Of a stretch of 64,000 bases of DNA, positions 36,489-45,159 are shown piece by piece (position 1 is the first letter of the stretch; each line of letters opens with the position of its first letter). Source of the DNA: Alteromonas sp. ASW11-130 (GTDB taxonomy: Bacteria > Pseudomonadota > Gammaproteobacteria > Enterobacterales > Alteromonadaceae); the NCBI RefSeq assembly GCF_026183735.1, contig NZ_JAPFRE010000005.1, positions 124,001-188,000 of the forward strand. The letters are read 5' to 3'. The position numbers and the translations under genes were made by a program. The notes beneath the pieces were generated by a model that saw nothing but the letters and a program-made list of their open reading frames with translations, had not been told where the DNA came from and made no database searches.

Positions 36489-37013
36489 TTACAGACTAGC
36501 CGAAAGTTCTGGCTTAAATTCGTTGTTAAACCACTCCTTTAGCATATGTTTTTCGTAACCTAGGGGTTTGTCTTTTATTATCGACGAGACGCCGTCCATA
36601 AAACTCATGTCTTTGAGTTTGACCTCGGCTTCTTTCACTAATGCGCCTGTTTCATCTATAAGGGAATAACTGAACGTCATACGAGGAATGTATACCCGTT
36701 TAACTAACCTGACATCGGCTCCAGTATTGCCAAATCCAACAAAACTTGCCGGCCATACTTCTCCGGCTAAATCTAAATCAGTTACGGTTACCGCCAATTT
36801 TTGTTGGGGGGGCAGTTCTGAAGCTAGCTGCGTCAGAAAATCTTCGAGCGCCGTTGATGTGCGCTCTCTAAAGCGGTTTAGATTCTCATTAACTGGCTTA
36901 ACATCTGTGAAATCCTCAGGGGCAACCCAGTTAACATTTAGTTCTGCAGCATAAACCGGCGAAATTCCCAGTATGGCAATTACTGGAATGGATCTCAAAA
37001 GAAGATTACGCAT
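36489..37013 (-). CDS. DUF3016 family periplasmic protein
   Basis: A 174-residue secreted protein with a signal peptide (~1-22, cleaved after VYA) and the DUF3016 fold: VNWVAPEDFTDVKP near the mature N terminus, LAVTVTDLDLAGEVWPA and the C-terminal DKPLGYEKHMLKEWFNNEF. DUF3016 proteins are conserved in Alteromonadales and Xanthomonads with no known function; the likely location is the periplasm. Same strand as the small gene at 37091-37456, 77 bp away. Confidence 0.88.
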   Translation of the reverse strand: MRNLLLRSIPVIAILGISPVYAAELNVNWVAPEDFTDVKPVNENLNRFRERTSTALEDFLTQLASELPPQQKLAVTVTDLDLAGEVWPASFVGFGNTGADVRLVKRVYIPRMTFSYSLIDETGALVKEAEVKLKDMSFMDGVSSIIKDKPLGYEKHMLKEWFNNEFKPELSASL

Positions 37014-37090
37014 ATTCAGGCCCCTGATAGTGAGATTGGTCTCTACCTTATAGTATAGATTTCACAGATGAATAAAACCTGAATGTTTAA

Positions 37091-37456
37091 TTAGGAGTGC
37101 ACATCTAAAAGCGTAGATTGTTGAATGACCGAACAGAACTGACTTAAATTTTGCCCATTTATGTACGGATTTATCTCTTTCCCCTTACAGTATTGGTGGT
37201 GAAAATAGCTGACAGAAGAACGACTTGCGGTAACCTCATTTAAATAATTCTGCTGGAAAGGACGTAGTGACCCCATCTTTTTATTGGCATCCTCGCGAAT
37301 AACTGATAACTGTCTTTTCTCTGGAATTTCAGACACCGTTATAAACCACTGGGTGACAGTGTTTTGTACATCTTTGAATAAGTACTGCGCAAATGGGGTC
37401 TGTAGCACTGTTACCAACAGCGCAATTTCTAGCAAAACAACTAAAGCGCGAAACAT
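37091..37456 (-). CDS. Small membrane-anchored or secreted protein of unknown function
   Basis: I do not recognise this 121-residue protein. It is supported as a gene by a very good ribosome site (GGAGG, 8 nt before ATG 37456). The first ~25 residues form a hydrophobic signal or anchor (MFRALVVLLEIALLVTVLQ); the rest is polar, with two cysteines in the C-terminal third (YCKG and QFCSV) that could form a disulfide in the periplasm. Confidence 0.6.
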   Translation of the reverse strand: MFRALVVLLEIALLVTVLQTPFAQYLFKDVQNTVTQWFITVSEIPEKRQLSVIREDANKKMGSLRPFQQNYLNEVTASRSSVSYFHHQYCKGKEINPYINGQNLSQFCSVIQQSTLLDVHS

Positions 37457-37727
37457 ATTAAAGCCTCCAACATGTTTCCAAAAGATTTTTCCGATACTGA
37501 GGATAGGCGCTTTAATACAGTTATTAAATCATGCTATTCATACGTAAATATTAGCTTTAATATCATGCTCACTTTCGTAAAGAGCTATTATTCAAATAAA
37601 GCATTACAAATTAGATGCTTATTGAAGCAAATAAAAAGACGGCTTTTTTCTTACGATTCAATTTTCCCCTCAATGTTATCAGCTGGTATACTCTCGGGGC
37701 ATTTTCCAGTTCGTCGAGGGCGTTTGA

Positions 37728-39161
37728 ATGAGCGAAAGAATTCCGGTAAAAGATGTTACCCCGGTGAAGGTTCACCAGCCTGACTCATCTAATGAAGCTA
37801 TTCGCTATTCGTCCAACAACCGTATTTATGTTAGATCTGTATCCGGCCCCCTGGAAACATTCCGACGTTATTTTGGATTTATTTTTCTTGGTTTATTCGC
37901 CGTACTGCCCTGGATTACTTACGAAGGTCAACAAGCAGTATTATTTGATTTGGCTGAACAACGTTTTAATTTGTTTTCGCTGACGCTATGGCCGCAGGAT
38001 TTAACCTTACTTGCTTACCTATTTATTGTTGCAGCCTTTGCGCTTTTCTTTGTGACGACGTTTGCTGGGAGAGTCTGGTGTGGTTTTATGTGCCCACAAA
38101 CTACCTGGACCTATATCTTCATCTGGCTTGAAGAAAAAACCGAAGGTACCCGTAACCAGCGAATAAAGCTGGATCAACGTCCCATGGATGCAGACAAATT
38201 TGTCCGTAAGTCAGTAAAACATCTCGCTTGGCTAACCGTGGCGCTGCTAACAGCGTTAACGTTTGTCGGCTACTTCACCCCAATTAACACGTTATTTTTA
38301 GAATTTTTCACTTTCAATACTGGTGTCTGGACCACCCTCTGGGTAATTTTCTTTGCCGCCTGTACATATGGTAATGCTGGTTGGATGAGAGAAATCATGT
38401 GTACGCACATTTGCCCTTATGCGCGTTTTCAATCGGTTATGTTCGACAAAGATACTCTTACCGTAGCCTATGACGTAGCGCGCGGTGAGCGAAGAGGTCC
38501 TCGACCTCGAAAAATTCCGTACAGTGAATTACCTAGCAAAGGCCTGGGTGATTGCATTGATTGCAATTTATGTGTGCAAGTATGTCCTACGGGTATAGAT
38601 ATCCGAAATGGGCTGCAATATGAATGCATCAACTGCGGAGCGTGCATCGATGCGTGTAACGGTGTAATGGAGAAAATGAACTATCCTAAAGGCTTAATTC
38701 GTTTTTCCTCAGAAGCACAATTACAGGGCGGAACAACCAAAGTATTACGCCCCAAACTAGTTGGATATGCATTTGTTCTATTGGTAATGATTGGTATTTT
38801 AATAACGAACTTTTTGCTTCGTTCATCCCTTGAAGTGGATATTAGACGTGATCGAAACTCCCTATATCGGGAGACCAATGATGGTCTGATCGAAAACGTG
38901 TATACACTTAAAATACTGAATAAGTCTCAACAGCACAGACAATATCAGATAGAGGTCGAGGGCCTGCCCGACTACCGCTTCACCGGCGACCAACGTGTTA
39001 GCGTCAAAGGAGGCGAAGTGTTTAGTATACCTGTATCAATCGCGACAGATGCTTACAACTTACTTGAGCCAGTTACTGAAATTCACTTTAAAGTTTCAAC
39101 CGAGACTGAAGAAGGTGAGTCTGTGTCAGTGCTGGAACCCACTAAATTTTTGTACCGATAG
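37728..39161 (+). CDS. ccoG: CcoG, cbb3 oxidase assembly iron-sulfur protein
   Basis: Membrane ferredoxin-like protein (FixG/RdxA/CcoG) that reduces copper for cbb3-type cytochrome c oxidase assembly. 477 aa with five hydrophobic segments, the motif CGFMCPQTTWTYIF, ferredoxin cysteines in CIDCNLCVQVCPTGIDIRNG and CINCGACIDAC, and a C-terminal Ig-like domain. ATG 37728 follows GAGGG at 8 nt. The oxidase genes ccoNOQP and fixH are not in this window; srkA follows 9 bp downstream. Confidence 0.95.
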   Translation: MSERIPVKDVTPVKVHQPDSSNEAIRYSSNNRIYVRSVSGPLETFRRYFGFIFLGLFAVLPWITYEGQQAVLFDLAEQRFNLFSLTLWPQDLTLLAYLFIVAAFALFFVTTFAGRVWCGFMCPQTTWTYIFIWLEEKTEGTRNQRIKLDQRPMDADKFVRKSVKHLAWLTVALLTALTFVGYFTPINTLFLEFFTFNTGVWTTLWVIFFAACTYGNAGWMREIMCTHICPYARFQSVMFDKDTLTVAYDVARGERRGPRPRKIPYSELPSKGLGDCIDCNLCVQVCPTGIDIRNGLQYECINCGACIDACNGVMEKMNYPKGLIRFSSEAQLQGGTTKVLRPKLVGYAFVLLVMIGILITNFLLRSSLEVDIRRDRNSLYRETNDGLIENVYTLKILNKSQQHRQYQIEVEGLPDYRFTGDQRVSVKGGEVFSIPVSIATDAYNLLEPVTEIHFKVSTETEEGESVSVLEPTKFLYR

Positions 39162-39170
39162 GCCCTATTC

Positions 39171-40145
39171 ATGGCAGATTTTGACTTCAGCGGCCTTGAC
39201 CCTGACACCATCCTTAACGCAATGGAAGGTATTGGAATTTTTCCCCGTACCGGATTATTAGCCCTAAACAGCTACGAGAACCGTGTGTATCAGTTTCAAG
39301 ATGATGATGGGCGCCGCCTGGTAACTAAATTTTACCGTCCACAACGGTGGAGTGATCAGGCTATTCAGGAAGAGCATACTTTTGCTTATGAACTTGCTAA
39401 TGATGATATCCCCGTTGTCGCCCCCTTAACCTTCGACGGAAAAACCCTGCTAAAACACGAACAGTTTCGTTTTAGCGTATTTCCGTCTGTAGGCGGAAGA
39501 CAGTTCGAAGCTGACAACCTCGACCAGCTTGAGTGGATGGGGCGCTTCATTGGTCGTATTCACCAGGTGTCACGGGCTAAAGATTTTTCACACCGTCCCA
39601 CTATATCTGTGGAGGATTATTTAGATACGCCCCGCAAGGTACTGTCTAAGAGCCAGTTAGTCCCACAAAATCTACATACCGCTTTGTTTGCCATTCTTGA
39701 TCCGGTCATTGACGCGGTAAAAACACAATATGTTACCGAAACTTTGATTCGTCTGCATGGTGATTGTCACGCTGGTAACATACTATGGCGGGACGGTCCC
39801 ACCTTCGTGGATTTAGATGACTGTCGAAGGGGCCCTGCCATTCAGGATTTATGGATGATGCTAAGTGGCGATCGCTATCAACAGCAACTGCAATTAGAAA
39901 CCCTTATCGAAGCATACGAAGAATTTTGCGAATTCAATCCAGCTGAGCTTAAACTTATTGAACCGTTGCGCGCCATGCGGATGGTTCACTACATGGCCTG
40001 GTTATCTAATCGCTGGCAAGATCCAGCCTTTCCACGTGCGTTTCCCTGGTTTGCTGAGCAAAAGTACTGGGAAGGACAGGTACTTGCACTAAAAGAGCAA
40101 CTTGCAGCGCTAAACGAGCCCCCCCTCAAACTTACCCCTTACTGA
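39171..40145 (+). CDS. srkA: SrkA (YihE) stress-response Ser/Thr kinase
   Basis: Cytoplasmic aminoglycoside-phosphotransferase-fold protein kinase that counteracts stress-induced death in E. coli. 324 aa (E. coli 328), with the catalytic loop LHGDCHAGNILWRDG and the metal-binding FVDLDDCRRGPAIQDLWMML. In E. coli it precedes dsbA; here dsbA lies 2.4 kb downstream with the B12 receptor between them. Starts 9 bp after ccoG, so co-transcription is likely. Confidence 0.93.
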   Translation: MADFDFSGLDPDTILNAMEGIGIFPRTGLLALNSYENRVYQFQDDDGRRLVTKFYRPQRWSDQAIQEEHTFAYELANDDIPVVAPLTFDGKTLLKHEQFRFSVFPSVGGRQFEADNLDQLEWMGRFIGRIHQVSRAKDFSHRPTISVEDYLDTPRKVLSKSQLVPQNLHTALFAILDPVIDAVKTQYVTETLIRLHGDCHAGNILWRDGPTFVDLDDCRRGPAIQDLWMMLSGDRYQQQLQLETLIEAYEEFCEFNPAELKLIEPLRAMRMVHYMAWLSNRWQDPAFPRAFPWFAEQKYWEGQVLALKEQLAALNEPPLKLTPY

Positions 40146-40224
40146 GTTACGCTTACCTTGTATCACTTTGTTCTATAAGGGCTCTTTTTAGTCTCTGCGC
40201 AAATAGGTATACTCGTGTGCGATT

Positions 40225-40433
40225 TGGTGCCTGCTTTGACAGGTTAAACGGGAAGTCAGTAAGAAGCTGACGCTGCCCCCGCAACGGTAAACTCAACTTT
40301 AGCGCCCCCGGCGTCAAGGTTTCATTGATCTGCTCAATACTGAGCAGCCACTGTCAGTTACTTCTTTAGAGTAAAGATGGGAAGGAAAATGGTATTGCTA
40401 TCGCAGTACGAGTAAGCCCGGATACCGGCCCAA
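40225..40433 (+). ncRNA. Cobalamin (adenosylcobalamin-type) riboswitch
   Basis: Upstream of a BtuB-like gene. Recognised elements in order: GGTGCCTG, AGGTTAAACGGGAAGTCAG, GCTGCCCCCGCAACGGTAA, the B12 box GCCACTG (40348-40354 region), GATGGGAAGG and the 3' closing segment AGTAAGCCCGGATACCGGCC. These are the conserved blocks of the cobalamin aptamer in correct order and spacing. Cobalamin binding should reduce expression of the receptor; a hairpin-forming stretch at 40440-40470 may be part of the expression platform. Confidence 0.93.
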
Positions 40434-40506
40434 TCTCCGCTGTCAGCTATACGCTGATACTTAACAGTAGTCACGCTCGGTGGGAGCGTTGGATTGGAAC
40501 CTCAAA

Positions 40507-42429
40507 ATGTATTTATTTACTCATAAGCCTTCTCTGCTCATTGGTGGCCTGATTACCGCCACGCAGTTCATTTCCTATTTATCACACGCCGCTGAAGATG
40601 TTGAAACCATTACTATCAAGGGAAGTCGACTCCCACTTCACGTGCGCGAGGCCCCCACTTCCCTTACCGTCATAGGTGAAGAGGAAATTCAACAATCCGG
40701 CGCCTCTCAGCTAACTGACATTTTACGCGGCTTACCGGGTATCGCTATATCCACTTCTGGGACCATGGGGGCTTTAACCGAAATTCGCGTTAGAGGCAGT
40801 GAAAGTAACCACTTACTACTTGTTGTCGACGGGGTTGTTCTTAATGATGATAGTCAGGGCGGTCTTATTGATTTAGCGCATATAAGTGTGAAAGACGTGA
40901 AGAAGATTGAGCTCTTGCGTGGTCCTCAAGCCGCGGCGTGGGGAAGTGGTGCAGTAGGGGGTGTATTACATATTACAACGTTTGGAAAGCATAATGATAT
41001 AGATCCATTTTATGTTTCAGTCGGTGTAGGCAATAAAAACACCCATCAGGTAGTGACACGTGTTTCCGATAAAACAAACTTCACTAGGTATTCAATTGCG
41101 CTGCAACATGTAGAAAGCAATGGCGACAATATCTCGCGTGCGGGTAGCGAAGACGATGGCTATAAACGAAGTATAGTAAATGCTCACTATCAGTATCAGA
41201 AAAACGAATGGACTACGAACACCTCTATTAGATTGACTGATCTCAGAACCGAGTATGATAGCGTGGATTACGCACAAACGGGTCTTCCGGTTGATGCCGA
41301 TAATTTTACAGAAGGAAAAAAAGCATCGGCTAACGTTAGCGTTACCTACTCGCCTCATAAAGCTAGCTACGCTACCACGCTTATGGGAATGTATTCCAAA
41401 CATACAAATGAGAATGTGGAAAGCGGTGAATTTATTAGTTCAGCTATGTCTGAGCGTTTTCAGCTAACCAATACGCATTCTCTTACCTGGAATAATATTC
41501 ACGCTATTGTCGGCGCAGAGTATTTGCAACGTCTCTATACCCAACAGGGAATTGTGGCGTATTCCGACCCCAATCAAAGGCAAGATGACCAAACGTTAAG
41601 TGCATTTTTTGAAACTCAAACTGAATTGACTAACAGTGTTAATTTTACCTTAGGTACACGTTTTGATGATAACAGTGAGTTTGACAATGCAGTGAGTTAT
41701 CGCAGTGGCTTCAGTTGGCACATCGATCGGCACTATACAGCCTTCATCAGCCTCGGTAAAGCTATCAAGAACCCTACCTTCACCGAGCGTTTTGGCTATT
41801 ATCCCGCCACTTTTATTGGAAATCCACACTTGCAGCCTGAACATAGCCAAGAGTGGGAGCTTGGACTACGCGCACATTTTTCATCGTCGCTATACGGACA
41901 GGTTAGTGTTTATGAGGCCGAATTAAAAGACGAGATATTAGGATTTGTATTTGATTCAACCTCTGGTCTCATGACCGCAGAAAATGCTGTTTCAATGAGC
42001 AACAGAAGTGGTCTGGATAGTGAGCTATCCTGGTTCTGGGGGGGCCTAAAGTGGCGCGCTTCATACAGCTACCTGAATGCTACGGAAGATCCCGACGTTC
42101 AAGATAAAGTGGAATTTCGCCGGCCTCGCCATTCGGGTGGACTTTCTATTTCCGGCGCTTTAACCGACAAATTATCTGCTTATTTAAAGTGGACTTATAC
42201 GGGTAGCCAAACCGATGCCTATTTTCACCCTCCTCTATTTGCCCCTGACATTGTTTCGTTAAGGCCATATTCATTATTGTCGGTTAACATGGGTTACGAT
42301 TTAACCCCCTCCTGGCGAACGTCGGTTAGGGTACAAAATGCATTAAATCAAGATTATGAGGACATAGTTGGCTTTGCAGGTGAAACCTTAAGTGTGCTTT
42401 TAACACTATCTTATAACATTGCCGAATAG
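40507..42429 (+). CDS. btuB: TonB-dependent vitamin B12 receptor BtuB
   Basis: Outer-membrane TonB-dependent receptor for cobalamins. From ATG 40507 (GGAA 8 nt before) it has 640 aa: signal peptide (~1-27), a TonB-box-like segment VETITIKGS, plug domain (EAPTSLTVIGEEEIQQSGA, LRGLPGIAIS, IELLRGPQAAAWGSGAVGGV; ~35-155) and a 22-strand barrel to the C terminus. Barrel size and the plug match BtuB. Control by the riboswitch directly upstream supports the substrate. Cobalamin ABC transporter and salvage genes are not in the window. Confidence 0.92.
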   Translation: MYLFTHKPSLLIGGLITATQFISYLSHAAEDVETITIKGSRLPLHVREAPTSLTVIGEEEIQQSGASQLTDILRGLPGIAISTSGTMGALTEIRVRGSESNHLLLVVDGVVLNDDSQGGLIDLAHISVKDVKKIELLRGPQAAAWGSGAVGGVLHITTFGKHNDIDPFYVSVGVGNKNTHQVVTRVSDKTNFTRYSIALQHVESNGDNISRAGSEDDGYKRSIVNAHYQYQKNEWTTNTSIRLTDLRTEYDSVDYAQTGLPVDADNFTEGKKASANVSVTYSPHKASYATTLMGMYSKHTNENVESGEFISSAMSERFQLTNTHSLTWNNIHAIVGAEYLQRLYTQQGIVAYSDPNQRQDDQTLSAFFETQTELTNSVNFTLGTRFDDNSEFDNAVSYRSGFSWHIDRHYTAFISLGKAIKNPTFTERFGYYPATFIGNPHLQPEHSQEWELGLRAHFSSSLYGQVSVYEAELKDEILGFVFDSTSGLMTAENAVSMSNRSGLDSELSWFWGGLKWRASYSYLNATEDPDVQDKVEFRRPRHSGGLSISGALTDKLSAYLKWTYTGSQTDAYFHPPLFAPDIVSLRPYSLLSVNMGYDLTPSWRTSVRVQNALNQDYEDIVGFAGETLSVLLTLSYNIAE

Positions 42430-42552
42430 GCCATCTACGTTTTCAAAATAAATGGCAGAGCACAACGTAATTAGTGGAACGGTGCTTTGCCTGTTAAATT
42501 CGCTGTGATAGTCTTTAGCGGTTTTTGTATCAATCTAAAGAGTAAATACAAT

Positions 42553-43179
42553 ATGAAAAAGTTTGCACTATTAATATTTATGGCATTGTTGATTCCATTA
42601 CAAGCTTGCGCGCAGGAATCGAAGTGGCAAGAAGATAAACATTATGTGGTACTTGATGAAGAAGCGACTGCTTCTCCTGAGATTAAAGAGTTTTTCTCTT
42701 TCTGGTGCCCGGCGTGTTACAGCTTTGAGCCTCTGGTAGACCAAATCAAACAAAAACTTCCAGAAGATGTTAAGTTTACTAAGGTACACGTAAACTTTAT
42801 GGGTTTCACGAGCTCAGATATTCAGGATGATGCCACGCGTGCAATGATGATTGCGCAGGCAGTAAAGCAAGAAGAGAAACTTAACGCAGCGATTTTCGCT
42901 TATATTCATAAACAGCGTGCGACTGTTTCAGGTTTGAAAGACTTAAAAAACATTTTCGTTGTTAACGGCGTGGATAAAGCAGAGTTTGATAAACTGGCCA
43001 ATAGTTTTGGCGTAAACAGCATGCTAAAGAAGAACAATCAGCAAGTTGATGTATATAGAGAATATTTGAAAGGCGTTCCGACTTTTATCATCAATGGCAA
43101 ATATAGACCGGTATTTACCCGCGATATGACAGCCGACGACATAGTAGATTTAATTGTTTGGTTAAGCTCTAAAAAATAA
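42553..43179 (+). CDS. dsbA: Periplasmic thiol:disulfide oxidoreductase DsbA, CPAC variant
   Basis: Introduces disulfides into secreted proteins. From ATG 42553 (MKKFALLIF) it has 208 aa with a signal peptide (~1-20). The thioredoxin-fold active site is FFSFWCPACYSF, i.e. CPAC (codons TGC CCG GCG TGT) where DsbA normally has CPHC; the cis-proline loop is GVPTFIING. Length equals E. coli DsbA (208). The His-to-Ala change is unusual because this position tunes the strong oxidising power. An ATG is preferred over the longer open frame from 42487. A bidirectional terminator follows. Confidence 0.9.
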   Translation: MKKFALLIFMALLIPLQACAQESKWQEDKHYVVLDEEATASPEIKEFFSFWCPACYSFEPLVDQIKQKLPEDVKFTKVHVNFMGFTSSDIQDDATRAMMIAQAVKQEEKLNAAIFAYIHKQRATVSGLKDLKNIFVVNGVDKAEFDKLANSFGVNSMLKKNNQQVDVYREYLKGVPTFIINGKYRPVFTRDMTADDIVDLIVWLSSKK

Positions 43180-43193
43180 GTTTACCCTCTACG

Positions 43194-43223
43194 AAAAAAG
43201 GCGCGATTTATCGCGCCTTTTTT
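43194..43223. terminator. Bidirectional terminator between dsbA and the SulP gene
   Basis: Stem AGGCGCGA / TCGCGCCT with loop TTTA, flanked by A6 on the left and T7 on the right, so it works for both converging genes. Confidence 0.95.
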
Positions 43224-43227
43224 TCTG

Positions 43228-44793
43228 CTAACCTAGTTCATCAGACATAATCCGATATCGAGGATCTTCTTTCACGTTAATCTCAACAAATTTATCCGCA
43301 TTATTTAACAGACCACGGCATTCTGAACTAATATGCCTGATATGTAACTTTTTACCTTTCGCCTCATATTTATCTGCTAAATTATCCAAGGCGTCAATAC
43401 CTGAAGAATCCCAGATACGGCTTTCATTAAAGTCGATGACTACGTGTTCTGGGTCGTCATCCACATCGAATAGATCACGAAAGTGCGATACCGAGCCGAA
43501 GAAAAGCGGGCCATTTAGCTCGTAGACCTTCCAACCATCATCATCGATATGGGCTTCTACCACAATGTGACGAGCATGTTTCCACGCGAATACGAGCGCA
43601 GAAACAATAACCCCCACTACCACGGCAATAGCAAGATCGGCAATGACAGTAACGAACGTTACTAAAAACAGCACAAACGCATCTTCCTTGTTTACGCCAC
43701 GGATAATTCGGAAAGAGGCCCATTCAAAAGTAGCGATAACCACAACGAACATTACCCCGACCAATGCCGCAAGGGGGATCATTTCAATTAAAGGTGCAGC
43801 AAACAGAATAAAGCCAAGTAAAACCAAGGCAGCGGTAATTCCTGATAGTCGGCCGCGTCCACCTGAATTTATATTGATCATGCTTTGGCCAATCATGGCA
43901 CAACCGCCCATACCACCGAAGAAACCATTTACTGTATTCGCTACGCCCTGCCCAACACATTCTTTGTTGCCGCGTCCCCGCGTATCGGTCATATCATCTA
44001 TTAAAGATAGTGTTAACAGTGATTCAATCAGGCCCACCAAACACAAAATTACGGAAGTGGGGAGCACAATCATAAATGTTTCCCACGTAAGGGGGACCAT
44101 AGGAATAGCAAAACTAGGCAGTTCTCCTGCCAGGGTCGCGCTATCGCGCTGTTCAGCTGGGAGTAAGTCGCGAACAAAGTCAATTACTGTTCGTGCTTCA
44201 AGGTCCAGGCCGTGAACTAAAAGTGTAACCGTTACAATGGCAACTAATGAAGCAGGGATAGCGGTAGTGAATTTGGGTAAAACGTAAATAATTGCCATAG
44301 TTAGCGCCACCAGCCCTACCATCCATGCCAGCATACTACCTTGCATCCACTCAACGGTTCCAGCTGGACTAAGTACCTGAAATTGACCTAGCTGAGCAAG
44401 AAAAATAACAATCGCCAAACCGTTAACAAACCCAAGCATCACCGGGTAGGGCACCAAACGAATAAATTTGCCCAAACGAAATACACCACACATAATTTGT
44501 AGCACACCTGCCAGTACGACTGCTGCAAACAAATATTGCACGCCATGCTCGGCTACTAGCGCCACCATAACGACAGCCATAGCTCCCGTGGCACCAGAAA
44601 TCATTCCAGGTCTTCCGCCAATTGCAGAGGTAATGAGGCCCATCATAAAGGCTGCATATAACCCAATCATAGGTTCTACACCGGCAACAAAAGCAAAGGC
44701 TACTGCTTCAGGCACTAATGCCAAGGCAACTGTGATGCCTGACAACACATCATTTTTGACGTTGCTGTCACGGCGGGTAATGATATCAAACAT
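43228..44793 (-). CDS. SulP-family anion transporter with STAS domain
   Basis: Inner-membrane anion carrier of the SulP/SLC26 family; relatives move sulfate, bicarbonate or dicarboxylates. From ATG 44793 (GGA 6 nt before) it has 521 aa: ~12 hydrophobic segments starting VLSGITVALALVPEAVAFAF, the conserved GLYAAFMMGLITSAIGGRPGMISGATGA region, and a C-terminal STAS domain (~405-515) with VVIDFNESRIWDSSGIDALD. The frame is open to 44856, but no ribosome site supports that. Substrate unknown; bicarbonate is plausible for marine relatives. Confidence 0.9.
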   Translation of the reverse strand: MFDIITRRDSNVKNDVLSGITVALALVPEAVAFAFVAGVEPMIGLYAAFMMGLITSAIGGRPGMISGATGAMAVVMVALVAEHGVQYLFAAVVLAGVLQIMCGVFRLGKFIRLVPYPVMLGFVNGLAIVIFLAQLGQFQVLSPAGTVEWMQGSMLAWMVGLVALTMAIIYVLPKFTTAIPASLVAIVTVTLLVHGLDLEARTVIDFVRDLLPAEQRDSATLAGELPSFAIPMVPLTWETFMIVLPTSVILCLVGLIESLLTLSLIDDMTDTRGRGNKECVGQGVANTVNGFFGGMGGCAMIGQSMININSGGRGRLSGITAALVLLGFILFAAPLIEMIPLAALVGVMFVVVIATFEWASFRIIRGVNKEDAFVLFLVTFVTVIADLAIAVVVGVIVSALVFAWKHARHIVVEAHIDDDGWKVYELNGPLFFGSVSHFRDLFDVDDDPEHVVIDFNESRIWDSSGIDALDNLADKYEAKGKKLHIRHISSECRGLLNNADKFVEINVKEDPRYRIMSDELG

Positions 44794-45159
44794 GTTTTTC
44801 CACTTGATTATTCTCGAAATTTTGGCGGCTGCTATACTACCACGTGATAGCCGCAAAATCCTTTAACAGAATGTTAAGAGCGCGGCAAAATTTATCGCCA
44901 GTTCGATTCTTCAGCTTTAACCTTAGCGTATTTTCTCCACTACGCCCGTTGGAAGCATGTTTAGATATCTTCCGGGTAGTTTGAACCCTTTTCATAAAAT
45001 ACAAAGTATTAGTTAAAGCCTTACATGGTTTTACAGCTAAGTGGCAAGATATCGGCTTTCTATCGAAGTCTTTCGGGTAAATCTTGACAGGCAACGTTCT
45101 TGCTGAAAAATAACTAATATAATCAATTACATGAACACTTTACTCGCGAATCAGGTCAA
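44794..45159. other. Intergenic region, divergent promoters
   Basis: 366 bp between the SulP gene and the diguanylate cyclase gene. It must hold both promoters; TTGACA (about 45084) and TATAAT (about 45115) are visible but 28 bp apart, too far to pair. An 85-codon frame on the minus strand looks spurious. Confidence 0.45.

Noticed and set aside
37472..37783. 103-codon frame upstream of ccoG.
   Set aside because: Overlaps the ccoG start in another frame and lies in the promoter region.
44837..45094. 85-codon minus-strand frame upstream of the SulP gene.
   Set aside because: Random-looking basic composition, no start signal, occupies the expected promoter region.
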